A DNA stretch of 64,000 nucleotides from Balanoglossus misakiensis (Eukaryota > Hemichordata): positions 6,076,001 through 6,140,000 of the forward strand of contig CM082583.2 of NCBI GenBank assembly GCA_040954595.2, written 5' to 3'. The stretch's first letter is position 1; each line of letters begins with the position of its first letter. A program made the position numbers and the translations under genes. Below the pieces are notes generated by a model, which saw only the letters and a list, made by a program, of their open reading frames with translations, ran no database searches and was not told the DNA's origin. Of the stretch, positions 26,901 through 41,341 are shown one piece after another.

Positions 26901-27581
26901 TATGATTAGAGTGTATGGAGGGCGTCCTATAGAAGACAGGTTATATATAGTAAACGTATGGTAACGTCAGTCTATTGGCCGGGCGTACTCTGCACGCTGA
27001 CATATTTACAGAATTTTACATTGATATTTTACACTCATGTGAGGATCTTCGTCCGCCATTCATGGTAGTTCTCACATGATTTCCACTTTGCGAATTTTCT
27101 ATATCGTCTCCAGCTACTTACGGGAATATAATACCATATTTACGATTATTAACAAACTATCATGACTTAATGTAATGTTACACTGCGAGGTGCTGAGGAT
27201 TTAGTGTCTTCCTTTAAATCTTATATTGACCACATTCTTTCTGGTGCACAGGAGTCATGGCCACATGTCTACATCATGAAGGGTCCGACGTGTCAATCCA
27301 GGCTATAGGAGTAATATGTGGTTGATTATCGCAGCCGATGGCCTCCTAGAAGAGTGTATTGCTTCACGCTTTGTGTGAATTAACGGCAGGGGCAACGACC
27401 ACAATGATTTCCTCAAAATTAACGACTTAACTACTTCCCAGAACTTGACCGCAATCCATTGTATCTCGCTATACAAAGGCGAACCGCCGACAGTGGATGG
27501 TGTTGCTAATATATTGTGATAGCTTAATTCGACAGTGAAGGCGTTCTACCAAGTTCCACACGCTGGAACTCTGTGACCCTT
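23979..27581. other. Intergenic DNA with a CpG-richer block at 24.0-24.9 kb
   Basis: From about 24.0 to 24.9 kb the sequence is visibly richer in CG dinucleotides than its surroundings. It carries a perfect CAG|GTAAGT splice-donor match on the minus strand (24420-24412). This could mark a 5' exon of a leftward-transcribed gene, but no coding frame ending at that donor resembles a known protein. The remaining sequence to 27.58 kb shows nothing annotatable. Confidence 0.35.
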
Positions 27582-27619
27582 CCCCCCCCCCCCCAAAAAA
27601 AAAAAAAAAAAAAAAAAAA
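27582..27619 (+). repeat. Poly-C/poly-A tract, C13 then A25
   Basis: Thirteen C residues (27582-27594) run directly into twenty-five A residues (27595-27619). The A run might be a retroposed tail, but no recognisable element body or target duplication is visible, so it is listed only as a homopolymer pair. Read length here is error-prone. Confidence 0.9.
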
Positions 27620-28321
27620 TTAACACGTCCCAAGCAAAGGTACCCGAAAATTCTAACGCGTAGTCTGATCACATGACCTTGACATGCCATCTTTCGCTGT
27701 TGTAACGACCCTTGATTACTGCAGTTCAATCACTATCCTTGATAACCTGAATTAGGCGACGACGTTTTGTGCATGTTAACTATGAAGTGATAAACAGCAC
27801 GCCGTGTAAAGCTGCATTCTCTCGCTTCTTTAGAGTTGTATAGCAACGAGCGTGATAGACACACAGTCATTGAACCAAAGTTATAAATATATACACAGTG
27901 TACATATCGTCCAAACAGTACAGACATCAATTCTTTACACTCAATATGGCGGAAATCAATAACCGCTGCGGACATTTGGCGTTGGTTACAGAGGATTTTG
28001 TATAAAGAGACCCGAATGCCAAAATTAGCCAAAATAGATCGCTTCCGTATTCATCGACGTCTTGTGTCCAAGGTTGCTGGACTGAAATACCTCGGCATCT
28101 CGTGAGAACTTGCGCAAGATTGAAAATCATCAATTTACGGATCACGACGACAGCAGATTTATCAACTCATCAGATAAACCCAGCATCGTTACAGTGGAAT
28201 CAATAATCCATATGAAACATTGCGCAACCAAAGTTCATGACTTGCGGGCATGTTAAGATAACACAAGAGCGATATTATCAAGGTTCCGAGGTTACATATA
28301 TGCTGTCGCTACCTCAGCGAA

Positions 28322-28353
28322 TCCAGCCACAGTTACCATGGAAAGTGGCTGGA
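28322..28353. repeat. Short hairpin, 9-bp stem
   Basis: TCCAGCCAC (28322-28330) and GTGGCTGGA (28345-28353) are exact reverse complements around a 14-base loop containing CCATGG. The stem is too short and the context too plain for a microRNA precursor call. Confidence 0.5.
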
Positions 28354-31300
28354 GATATACATGTAGCCAATCACAGGTGTTCCTGGCCGCCACGCGACCA
28401 CGTGATCACTTAATCACTCCATTGTAACCATATATGGGAAAATGTAAATTAGAAGTGAGAGCATTTCTCCAAAGGACCTGTCCACTAGTATTAGATGAAA
28501 TATGCGCTTAGAAGTAATAATACTTTGCCCCAATATCATACGTCATTCTCGGCGTTTATAGCGAAAGAAACCAAATGAGTTTGATATGCTAATGTTTGGG
28601 TGAGACTCATTAACATCATATTATGATAATCAGATAATTGTGTGTTACCACTGTTCGTATAGCATCACTAGAGTTTAGCTCTGATTTTATTTTAATTCAG
28701 ACTTTCAGAATCATATCAGGATTTTCAGGGGGTTTTTTTCAGGATGTCGTTGTCGCGCAATTGGTGAATCAGTTCACCGACACTTTAGATTCTGAAACTT
28801 CCTAAAGGTCAAATTCATTTGCAGGCAGTTTGAGCTGTTTCCCCCATTTACATATTTATGGCATATAATGCACTGCTAATTTCCATATTTATTACTGGTT
28901 TCTTCACGTAGGGCAAGCCACATTATAAAGATAAATCACTTCGAGTTTTTTATGATTAGAAACGACGCTTCTTCATTGAGCGCTGCAAGCGGAGGATAAA
29001 ATATGATCAAAATTACTCTCGAGAAAATTTGAGACGCAAATCCGCGAAGGAATAATTTCCATACCACTGATTGAATTTGAAACCAGTTTATCCCATCGTG
29101 TATGTGAGGTATGCTCTTGCAAAACTATTGAGCTTGCAAGACGTACAAGCAAGCGTGGGATGATGCTCCCACTAATGAAGATAATAAAGACAGAGAACTT
29201 CAAATGGACTATTAAATATCTAGCTCTATTTTTGGCGGGAAAGTACCGCAGCACATTTATATGAACTTTTACGAGTGCATGACAGATACGTCATTAGGAC
29301 AACATTCTGTGCATTCTCATTGAAAGAATAATTAATCACCATAAAAGTTTCAATTTTTTTTACATTTTGCGCCAGTCGTGTGGATAAAAGCTAGTGGCTA
29401 AATGTACAAGTTTTAGCATTTTCGAGTCGTCCAAGAAATCACGTGGTATTCAAATGCAGAGTGACGTTAAAAAATGAAATCAATGCAAAATTTGGCGGAG
29501 TGTCATATCGGGGCTAATGACTAATAAATATTAATGTACTGCTCGAGGAAATCTTTGTTTTCCACGTTCCAAGAGACCAAAATATGTGTACTCTGTTCAA
29601 GTTATTTAGATGACTTATGAATGCAATGAATATGAATTATCGCCTCAGCAATGCAGGGAACGTTTTCCCGATTTTACAAACGACTTCTGTAATAGGCTAT
29701 TTGACACATATCCAAAAGAATAACCGAATATCAATGGGCTCACTGATTAATTGTGACGTCGAGTTGTACTTGCGCGCGTATACAGAAGCCATGAATCATG
29801 CGTATTTTTATTTTATTTGGTCGCCATAATATGTTTGATATTCACGATGTGCAAGGTCGCCAGTCTTAAAGATTCAAAACACGCCAAACACACAACACGG
29901 CGTAAGTGCAAACTCTTGCCAAAGTGGATGAACACGACGTTGTTATGCAACGCCGATCTATATTTTCGTCTGTGTTAAACCAACATACAAGCCTATATTT
30001 CCGTGGCTTAAATGTACTGTAACACCAAATCAAAACGTGTGTACACTCTAGGTATATCCTTTACATATTACAAAGTAATAAAAAAGAAATTATCTCCGAG
30101 TTCAACAAATGTAAGAAAAAAACACTATTTGAATAGAAAGTATTCAAAGTGACAACAATGAATCATTCAGAACTTTCTCAAGACGTTTATGTCACGAAAC
30201 GAACTTCACTGCCCCTATCACAGAGCTTTAAAAAGCTGACCTAGATTTTCTCCTCGAGTATGTCATCTTAACACTTCTACTTCATGTTGTCATGAACGAA
30301 ATCGTCAAAACTTCTCTAAGACTTTTTTATTTGAATTAGAATACGCGCTGAAGACAGTCCAACCACTGCTGGATTAACCAGCTAGGGGGCTATAAATCAT
30401 TTCTATTCCAGGGTGTTAATAAACATACCAAATTCAAATAAACAGTAATATACTGAAATCCTAATGATTATATATGACCAGTGGTTTCGACTGCGTCGTG
30501 AATAATGGTCATTAATATTGCCCGATGAATGTCCGTCCAGGAAGGTAAGGCATAAGTTCCTAAACATGCTAAATTGAGGTCGTCATTTTCCTCGAGAGAT
30601 GACAGAAACCAGAATCGGCAAAGAAATAAACACATTTCATCAAACCACAATGGTCTCCGTAAGCACACATTACACTCAATAAAGTAGAAATAAATTACCT
30701 ATTTGATCAGGGCACGACTTTAGGACTAACTCTAATCTACACGACGCGGTTGTGTGCGACCCAGTAGGGATATTCCCTCGCCATATAATGAAGCGATTTT
30801 ACCTTGTGCGGCCTTTGTCATTGGGGTCTATTCCCAGGACGAAAGAGAGTGTGCGATTTGCTGGTGGTGTAGAAATGGGGTCGAGTTCATGTACACGGAA
30901 AGGGAGTGTATAACAGTTTAATATGCCTGAAGAGCACGATCAAATAAACACAGACTATACTGAAAGAGAGGAAGTTTAATGACGAAGTGCTGACACGTAT
31001 ATGATTGTTTGTTTGAGAGGGTGGTCTGGAGGGGGGTGGCCAGTCCCTAACATGTACAAGAGCACGTATGATGTTTCCGACAGCGATGTACATGTACATG
31101 TATAGGGGATTAACTTTCTGTAACGGAGAGTACCGAGATGGGTTACAGATAAAGCGTCATGCCATGAACAGAAACAATACAAGAATACAATAACCCTTTA
31201 CTTATGTAGTCTTTCACGTTTGTCAGATTAGACACCCGGCATGCATTGCGAGAAACTCTTCCTGATTAATGGCTGCGATGTCAGTTATCTCATATTACAG

Positions 31301-34300
31301 TGGTCAAACGCATCCACCCAAGCAGAAAGATCGAAGTCTTTCAACCATGTCCGGACGCAATTAAATAATACGGCGGAGAATGTAAGCAGTTCATTTCGTT
31401 AGTGATTCCATGAGTTGAATTTTCAAGCTCGATATCGATGTGGTACAGCGCGGTTTTAGCGATGACGTCAACCCAGTCTCAGAATACATGCAAGAGGGGC
31501 CCAATCACAGCAACCCTTAGATTTCATACTTGCTGCTAACAAATTTAGGCTGTTCATAAGCCAATGCTCCTGTGTATTTACAACGAGTTGCTGACAACTA
31601 ATTAACAACCCAGAAAAAAAATTATCAATCGCCTCATTCCTTCTCCACACCTAGAAATGGCTTTGTGTTATCCGTTAGATTGCAAAAAACATGCAGACTA
31701 CCAGAATTTCAAGATGGCTGACTTCTGAACTTCAAGATGGCTGCCCTCTGCTATGCACGACACTCTGTAGTGCATGCATGACCGAACTAGATCAATATTT
31801 AAGTCATACTGAAATTTTTCACTGGTTAAAATAATAAAGCGAGACAAGAAGCTGCATGGTTTCCCCATGTTACCAGATAAGACAACACTTTTACACACGA
31901 ATACGTCATTAAACAAGATATTTATGTAATACCACTCCAAACTCGATTAGTTGTCGAATTTTTAACCACTTTACCAGAATGCTATTTGACAACTTAATGC
32001 AAATGTGATAAGATATGTTTAATTGCAAGTTTCTTGGTTAAATAAATGTTTTCACAAATGAGCAACATATCATCGAAATACCTTTCTCTATGGATTTGTA
32101 TTAGCATACGACCAAAAACTCTGTGAACGGTTCATTGTGCACATTCCACGCAACAGTGGTTTCAACTTTGTCCACTTAGCGCTATTTAACTTGACAGGCC
32201 CATTTCATGTTGTAAAACGACGTTACCATTTGCTTTTATTTCAGCTATTAAGTCAGGTTTCGCGCCGTTAGATAACTGACAATGAAATCTGGGTATTTGA
32301 TATTGTTCAGTCGTTATGGCAGGAAATGTGCACTTCTCCCTGTACACCTTATTCGGGACAGCCTCCCTCTTCCGCATGGCCGCCCGTTGACATTTTAGGA
32401 AAGTGCACTGCACTAACCATGTTCCGAGCCAATGAAGTAACCATAGACGGGAAACCATGCTTACCGATGCAGAATCCCCGGTTTAATTGACTGTTGGAAT
32501 GACTGTATGAGACAATTCAGGCCTCAAAATTATGACGGAAGAACAACTTAACTTGTTCTGATGATCAGAGCTGGTTCAGGCGCCGACAACTTCACTGGAC
32601 AGGTCGGCGTGGGCAGATTTCCGATATTGAACCAGGCACTGGCATCGCAAGTGAAGATGGTTTGCACTGTCAGCAACTACCCGGATGTTCAGTTCGAAGC
32701 GTGATCGAGTGTGCAGTGGGCCTCGTCGCCGCTGCCTTTTGGGACTACTCGTCGAACAGGCCACCTGTAAAATAAACTAACAGGTGTGATTGCTAATCGC
32801 GATATATTTGCCGAGTGTCGCAACAGGAGCAAGACTTCGTCGCCTCAAAAAATGACAATGATTTGTGTTCAAATCATGCGCCGGGGCTTGCAAGCTAAAC
32901 TCATTACGCTGCTGAGCTGACGGGTCTAATTTTCTAGATTATGATCACGATAACTCTCACACTTTGGAAGGACAAGCAATCACGGGGTTAACATGGAAAC
33001 ACATTCATCTGTCAATGACCACCTGAAAAGACAATCTCGAAAAGTTGTGCAGGCGATCGCTGCGACTGGCGAACAAAACGAATTTTATCAGTCTTGAACG
33101 GTTACCTATACTGTAGGTTGAGTTTTCTTCGGTTCGGTACGAATGACTTCAGTTATTGCCCTTATGAGCCAGAACTCTCTCCCAAATGTTCAAGCATTAC
33201 AGTGATAATTGACGTATTACTTTTAATATCAATTTCATGCAGTCACCAGATTTTCATTTTGAAATTCATGACAGGGTCGATACTCGAATATGTGCGAAGC
33301 GATACTCTGTAGGGAAGAAAATATACAGGTATAACGATTTATAAGGATATCTACATCTGATAACTTTAAGCGTTTGGAAAACATCACCATTCAGCTGTAG
33401 GCTTATTTTTTTACCAAAATCGGTTCACGCCGCTACGAGTCTATACGGTATTATGGTGTTATTCTACACATTTGGTTAAGGATAAATTCTCAGGTATTCT
33501 ATGCAGACAATGATCAGAGTGCTTGAATTCCTCATAGACAGCTTATTTGTTGAATTTAGAGGACAAATTTACCAATAAGTACAGGGATTCTTATGTGTAT
33601 ACTGTGCCCCCTCTTGCTGAATAGCTTCTGCATTCATATGAAGTAGAATTTATCCAGACCATAGTCAGACAGAAGAAGGTCTCTGTATAGCTTAAAGGCT
33701 TTTAACTTTTACATTCTGATACATAGATGATATCATTTCTCAGAAGGATCATATATTCAGAGACTATTTCCCTTATGATTTATCCTCCTGAATTGGAGAT
33801 TAAAGAAACTACAGATTCGGCTTCTGCGTTGTTCGATATTTTTCTTGGATTTACTCCTTGCAGTCACCTTTCTACTATAGTCTGTCTCGAAAGAGACATG
33901 ATTTCAACTTTTACTATCATCAATTTTACACAACTTGACTGTTGAGGTGCGGTAGTTCATTGCGTACGGTGCACTATAACGAGAGGAAGCGATAGCTTGT
34001 TTTCTGTACAGTCACTTACTTTATTGGACACCAACACGTGTAGTGGATGAACATCACTGACCAAGTCTGAACTGAGTTGCACACCCACAAGAGCGGAAAA
34101 ACCCCACCAAGCTTACATAACGCATACATGCATAATTAGACTATTATTTACATATCAAAGAAAGTGACCATCTGGGTAAAGTTCAGTTTACTCCAACATT
34201 GACAGTAAAATTGCACTCTCGCCAGCCTATGTTGTCCAGCACGGACGGTAGACCACATTATATTTTGCCGTTAAGGATTTTTAACATGCCACCATTTTAA

Positions 34301-36612
34301 GGAGACTTACACCTTCACAAATTTAATAAATGCTGTTAGATGACGTGATAAACTATGGGGATTTGATTAGGAAAAATAGTTGTTATTGGCTGACTATGAG
34401 GGCGCGAGTTCATTCGTATCGCAATCCTTCATACATGCCAAGGATATATGAATTATTTGTGAAAGCCATCACGTTTATACGCATGATAATAAGTTTATCG
34501 TTCCTGCGATTATACTGCGCGAGGGTAGAATCAACAGATTTTGCCTCCGTTAGTTTGTGTCTGAGGGACAGCACATTGTGTTTTTCCTAATCAGTCATGC
34601 CTGGATAGACGCATCTTAAGAAAAGTGTAAATGTCAACCTGTTTAGGCTGATTTACCTTTAAAAATGCCATGAACACGTAATTTGCGGCGCGACTCCGTT
34701 GTAATTACGCCGTGTGTAAAGGCAGCAGTACCCCCTCAAGCAGACGCTGACATATGACCCCCGTGTATAGTAATGACTATACGGTCCTCGGGGGAGAGAA
34801 AAAAAAGCATTATTCCTGTATGTGTGCGTCACTCGCTGTGAAATTGAGATGGAACAGTATTTTCATTTTTGCCATTTTGCAACATGTGCAGCGGGCATGT
34901 GCAAGTCCAGAATTAGCCAATTGTCAGTAACGTGAGACGCCAGCCCAGTGAATCTGTCAGACCACACGGCATACTCGATGAATATGTTAACTTGCTCGGT
35001 CGACCTTGCGATCTCTTCAACCACAACAAGTAATTGTCATGCGCCGTTATCGTCTATTTTTTTATATTTCTTCAAAACACGTTCAAGCTTCTTGCTCTTC
35101 TTCAAACAATATTGCTTTAGTGTTCGCTGACGTAAAGTCACGAAATGAAGCGAAAAATATGAAATATTTTTGTCAGATGAGGTTGTCCAGATATTTAATA
35201 ATTTAGCCGTTCCTGAACAATTATAACCGTCACGCGTCACATGTTGGCGACAGTGTAATTTGTGCATATTTTCCGCATTCTTCAGACACCGCCGTGATAG
35301 GTGAATCTCGTCAAAGGAAATTGATTTCCTGGAACAGCGGAACTGTGCGTGAAATTCAATTATTTCCCGGCGACTATAATCAAAGAAACAACCCATGATA
35401 CAAACTATCTCCTTAGTTGGGCGATTTTTCGGTCGCTTTTCAAAACAACGCGGAGAACCATTGTTTTTACATATAGACTATTGCCAATTCCCGTCTTTGC
35501 TGTTATCCGGACTTTTAAGCGGGGAAAGACAGAATTGGTCTTAGATCTGTGTTATGTAACTTTTAACCAGCTGCAATGAACACAGGTTAAACCTATCGAC
35601 ACCAGTTAAGAAAATCAAAGTATTTTTGCAGACTGCGTGTACGTGCCGGTCGGCCGGCTATACGCTTAAAACATTTAATGCATCGCAAATGAGATCGGTC
35701 TCGATGCCATTCAGGTTCTTGCTTGTCTTTGGGTTTTGTTGGCGATTGCATTTTAACCGCTTTCCAAAAATACCCTGATGCGATACACGTGGGCAGTATT
35801 ATCTTCTCCGGTAAGCCCGTCATTTTAGCCGAATATATATACATTAAAATCGTTGATCTGTCGGAGATGTGAGTAATACTGGCGGCAACGCTATCTTACT
35901 CAGACGAATACAAAATCTGGAGAAAATCCTCTTAGCGAGCGAGTGTGGGGTTGGGGGGAAATTTCGCAATCTCAATTCATTTGCCTTTCATAGGAATGTT
36001 TGGATGCATTCAAGTCGGCTAATCCCCCGCCGAACAGCTCCTACCACGATTACATTGCATATTTTCCAAAATATAATATCATCTACATTCTAATTACGGA
36101 GCGGGTATGAAAATGTAAAAGTGCTTTTCAAATATTTCCTTTATGCTTTAATCATGTCGCGTTCAATTTTGCTCGTCACGTTTTGAAGCCCCAAACACGT
36201 TGAGACATTCCCGCTGCAGTGATTGTCCGCTGCAATAATCACGATTTTCGTCGGAACAACTTTACAAAGCCATTTCTTAGGCTGCTTACATTCCTGCGAA
36301 GCTTGCAGATAAACATAAGCCCAGCAAAAACAACTTCGAAACTCTCTTTCACTGAAAACGGTGTGGTTTTGTTACTTTTACTTTAAAACCCAATTCATGT
36401 GAAGTTTTGCGGTGATCAGGACACGTGCCTTGCATGGTGTGTGGTGTGATACAGTAAACTGTTGTACACGGGATTGTCGTATGCGATAAACGGCGAGGGA
36501 TGTAACCATGTCGGCACTGGCGAAATGTCATGTACCGTTAAGGTTATTTTTTCCCGTAATCTAACCTCTACAAAGCCGCTGATTTTTTTTAGGTTTATCT
36601 TTATTTGTCTTG

Positions 36613-36634
36613 TTCATTCATTCATTCATTCATT
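36613..36634 (+). repeat. Microsatellite (ATTC)n
   Basis: About five tetranucleotide copies. A similar short run lies at 5621-5639. Confidence 0.85.
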
Positions 36635-39600
36635 AGACTATTCATTTTATTGCATCAAAGTACTCGGAGTACATTTAATGCTTTTAATTCGGATCCGGTC
36701 CTATACATTATGCTGGGGCATTTATCATAAACCATGACTAATATAATCACGTGCCATGCCCGAAGAATCTGTCAGGAAAAGTTGGTTCAAGTAAGACTAC
36801 TGCACGTGCGCCCTCTAACGTCTTTTTCGTAACAGAATAGGAAGCGGCTAATTTCAGAGTGCTGGTTAGAGAAACGATACTTCCCCGACAAATATTTAAG
36901 TTATGATTAATATCCGTGTTTTTCGCCGACCTTGTCTAACTAATGCTTCCCTTGAGCAAACCGTTGCTAATTGAGCGACGCCTCGCTGTCTGCCTCGCTC
37001 CACTCAGTGGCGTTCGCTCCATCGGGGAATGGGTTTCGCACAGATCGATGTTTGCCGGGGGAGCAGCGAACGTCCTCTCTGAATTATGATTTCATTTCAA
37101 GACCACGGGGGAAAACGGTGGCCTGTCCTTCACGCGACGGTATACTCTCGGTAAACATTTCCGGCGGAAATCGTGCTGCAGCACCCCTAACGAACCGTAC
37201 CAAAGTTTCCGGAATGTTTTCCAAGTCGTGTGATCCCTGTTGTTTACAGTGATGCCGGGTAAACGACGACAGCCACATGCAAGCTCCGTGGTTGTGTGAG
37301 AAGAATGCGTATTACGCGGGCGTTCCCTCCTTCAGTGTGTGACATGACAGTCTAATTTACCTTATAGGGCCCGCAATTGTGATAATAGCTCCCTCTTTTC
37401 CTCAAGTGTTGTCACAGTCCTTACATTTTAATCGCTGAAGTAAAATCATTCTCCAGTTCCAAGTACTGCGTAAAGGCGGCGGCGGTGACATTTTCTCTCG
37501 GCAGAGGTCAACTCTGGATCAAATTATTTCATTATTGCCTATTGTGGGTCAAAAGATCAACTGCGCTGCCTGCCAAAGAGCTCGGCCCATGTCATAGAAA
37601 ACTGTTTGTGCAAATATTCAGGGGGAGGAGATCACGAATAGTTTATTAGGGGCTGCTCACATTTTTTATTAATAATTACAAAAGTCGTGAAATTTTCTTC
37701 TACTGTTGCATTCTTTGTGTTTTGTAAAATATTTGCATGAAAATGAAATAATCAAACCATCCTACGCCGAAATTCAGATCTACTTCCGCCAAATAAGGCC
37801 CAGATTAAGAAGGCAACCTATGCTTTCTATTCGAAGCATCGTTGACTTGAACTCGCAACAAAAGAGCCGCATTTTGCTGACGTCGGACTTTGCTTCAATT
37901 AAACCCCAAACACATATATTTCGTTCGCCTAATAGCATGGTCACCTCCTCTGCCAAGAAAACATATACATTCGCGCTACTTTCCCTCGCTCTCCAACACT
38001 GCCGTGCCAGCAACAATTTCGTCAGCGTGTGCGTCATCACCGTCGGCGTAAAAAACTCGCTTTAAAGGGAATCGTTCAGATTATTGTCTTTTTTTAATGC
38101 GCAGTATTCTATCAGATATAAATAGCCAGAAGTTATGTCAGCTGCAGTATTTAACTCACCAGTAATCTGCTTCTCACTCGGCGGCTGAGTAATAATTTCG
38201 GGTTAATCATCCAAATCCCCGGATGCTATCCCTTGAAAACCAATGCTATATAATGTTATAAGGATAATTGACTGTCTTTCGTGGCGGGAGTCGAATAACT
38301 GCCGCTCTGAGAATTTTTAATATTTAACGAGGAAACGACAATTTAAAGAATGTATATCAATATTTTAATACCGCATTTGAGAGCTAAGTATAGCAATGCT
38401 GCGCACATCACGCGTAAAACGATTTGATAAATGTCAGATGATAATCAGTATTTTGATGTATCATAAACGTATAAATATACACACACTGTTATGTCTCATA
38501 GCCGTTTCAAGCTTCTTGAATTACCGGTGCATTGAATTCTATCTTCTTCGACTTTTGTTGAAAGTCCAGAGATGACATTTGCTGACAAGACGCACATCAC
38601 GAAGGCAATTGAAAAATTATCATGGACTGACTCAGGGCGTGACCGTTGAAATGTCGGTAGGGTTTGAGGAAATTATAGAGGGCCGGGTAGTTGATAAAAA
38701 TAAGTAGAGCGAGCCGATTTTTTATCCCGCGGCTTTCGATATTCAGAAAGAAATAAATCAAATTCGACTATGGGGACGTGTTTGCGAAGCCGCATGCACT
38801 TCTTGTGACTTTGAAGTAACGTGCGCAAAATTTGTGTTTCTTTTGATACATGAAGATTTGATTCAGATCAAAGTGAGCTTTTATTACCGGAGGTATATAG
38901 AGGAGAATGTTGGCAAATTTCATACGCGACCATAAAAGGATTGGGTGTTTATGTCACGAAAACTCAAACAATATCCGAAGAGTGCTGCTGCCAAAGACGG
39001 CTGTATCGTGTCTTTGTAACTAGACAAGGGTTCCGCTGGGCGGTCGTAGGCATGATAAAATCTGCCAACTTGGTAAATATGTATGTATGAGACGATTTAT
39101 AGACACACACAATTAAAACATATTAATATAGCAGCGAGTGCGATACGAATCACGGAAGTCAATTGGCTCGCTTTGGGTATCGTTCTACCATAAAATCCTT
39201 GGGGGCGTATGACTAATACAGATTGGTGATTATCTGCAGGATGTCAGCGATAGCAGTATATACAAACTCTGACGTTATCAAGATGTTGACTAGTAAATAT
39301 TCCAGGTTGAATGTCCCCCGTTACATGCGTACTTACAAGAACCACAATTTATGGGACCTCAATGTACATGTACATGTGGTGTTAAGCATATTGGATGAGA
39401 TCTCGTTCAATATTTGTACGCTGCCCCCATTAAAAGTTTTCGGACAAAGTTTGTGGATGTTAAGCACATCACTTAGAAAACTCACTGCATAGAATTACGC
39501 AATACATTATTAAAGAAATCACGCCCATCACGAATAGCTATTATGTGAGTTCACGACTGTTTTCATAGTTTTGTCGAACATCATTTGTCATCAATGTGGA

Positions 39601-41319
39601 GCCACACACTAACCCATGCAGGAGTGTTTGTTTGCTGTGTCGTTTCACGTGACTGTACGTAATTCTCCCTTGTGCTTAGCTTGGCATAAACAGGCGCCAG
39701 CGAACGAATCGCCGCTTTCAAACGACGGTGATTCTCCCTCGACCTGAACAGTAACCGATTCGGTTGTCATGGCTACTAATGATACAATAAACCCGTGTGT
39801 TTTTGCATATAGTATTGGACCTACTTTCAAGGGGTTCGTAAGTGCCATCGATAAACTGCCTGTGTGTGTCCATTGCCAACTCGACCCTGATATTTTTTTT
39901 TCAGAAATGTGTAGAAGAGTGCTGCTTGAACCATGTATCAATCCTCATTGACTTTGCCAAACACGATGACGTCTTGAATTAAAAATCGCACAGAATGCAT
40001 TCCCTTACAGAAATGGAATCCAGAGTTGTACAGCCTTCCTCAGTCAATTGTCCTCAGCGACGGTCGTAGCAATAACGAGTCTTTTCCATGCGTGCGTGGG
40101 CCGACGTCTTTTCCATCTGACATCCTCCCACAGGTGGAAGTTGCCATGGAAACATATTCCGAAAAGACCCTTGATTATTTCGACTTCAGCGTTCATGTTT
40201 TTTTTTAAATAAAGCTATGACGTTCATAAAAATGACGCTGTTTACATGTTTCGACGCCAAAAGCACACGTCACCTCGACAAAGATGTAAATACGTATGAC
40301 GTTCTGTCCTTTGGTTATTGATGCGTAACTCCAACGTAATGGTGCGAGTAGACTCTCAAGTTCCTATTTTGACGTGTAATGCACGTCCAATTTGTTATGC
40401 GCTGTGGTATTTGTTTTATTTTTCATTGATTTGAAAAGACTTTGTACATGAACCACGTAAGTGATTTGGAACACAATTTCAAGTAAACAAATTTCCAGAC
40501 GTCATTAGAAGTCCCCTTAGTGTATTTTTCCGCCCATGCCTTGAATTTATTAAGAGGCAGACCTTACATCAAAACTTAAATGTCGGCGAAACATGCAGCA
40601 CTGTAATTTCAAAAATCAAAGTAAATTTAGATTTGCCTGAGTGTGTTCGCGTGATTGACGGGTGAGGTTTAAATGGTTTGTTTTTGTGCCGTACCTACAG
40701 TCAGTACTGGGGAAATGCACTCTTGTTTTTGGCCGTGGCAAGCGTGACCATAATTAATCTTAAAAATTCAAACGTGGAACATTGCATTTAGAGTGGAGCC
40801 CCGTTTAGATGCATACATCGTTTCAATCTGCCACACTGAATTTATCCATTACCAGAAATATACTTGAAAATACATTCGAATTAAATATATGAAAATAGCA
40901 GCCCATTATCACAATTCTGTAGGTCCTTAGTCTTGCATTTAATTTGACGCAATATTGCCCTATTTGCAATTGAACCCATAAAGTTCAACCTAATCGCTGT
41001 TTTCCTAAATATATTGTACTCTTCTATAAAGCAGAAACAAAATGAATGAATATGTTTGCGTCAGAACTCTTGGTGATCATGGTTACTTATTTCATATTAT
41101 ATAGAAGTGGGCCGGTATTGAGAACTGCCAAAACTTTTTAAAAGTTGCCTTCAACTTAAAACCTATAGCAGCATTTCATTTGGAAAAGAAACGTGATGTT
41201 CATACCATGGAACCGTATTTCCATTAAATAGCCAGTGTATGTTTTTCTGTATATCAAATGTCTGATTTCACTATAATTGTATACCAACCATGACCAAGAT
41301 GCATTTAACATTAATTCAT

Positions 41320-41341
41320 CCTTCCTTCCTTCCTTCCTTCC
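41320..41341 (+). repeat. Microsatellite (CTTC)n
   Basis: About five copies of the tetranucleotide, ending just before CAGATGG. Confidence 0.85.

Noticed and set aside
27582-27619. Retrocopy poly-A tail
   Set aside because: The A25 run has no recognisable upstream retrocopy and follows a poly-C tract. A simple homopolymer is more likely.
32186-32458. 90-codon minus-strand frame with protein-like complexity, plus a 50-codon plus-strand frame at about 32552-32703
   Set aside because: The texture is reasonable, but there is no family resemblance and no supporting splice signals. They could be tested by translated search.
36971-37252. 93-codon CG-rich frame
   Set aside because: It starts at TTG, has no ATG or motif near the start and no family likeness. 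It is possibly part of an untranscribed CG-rich patch.
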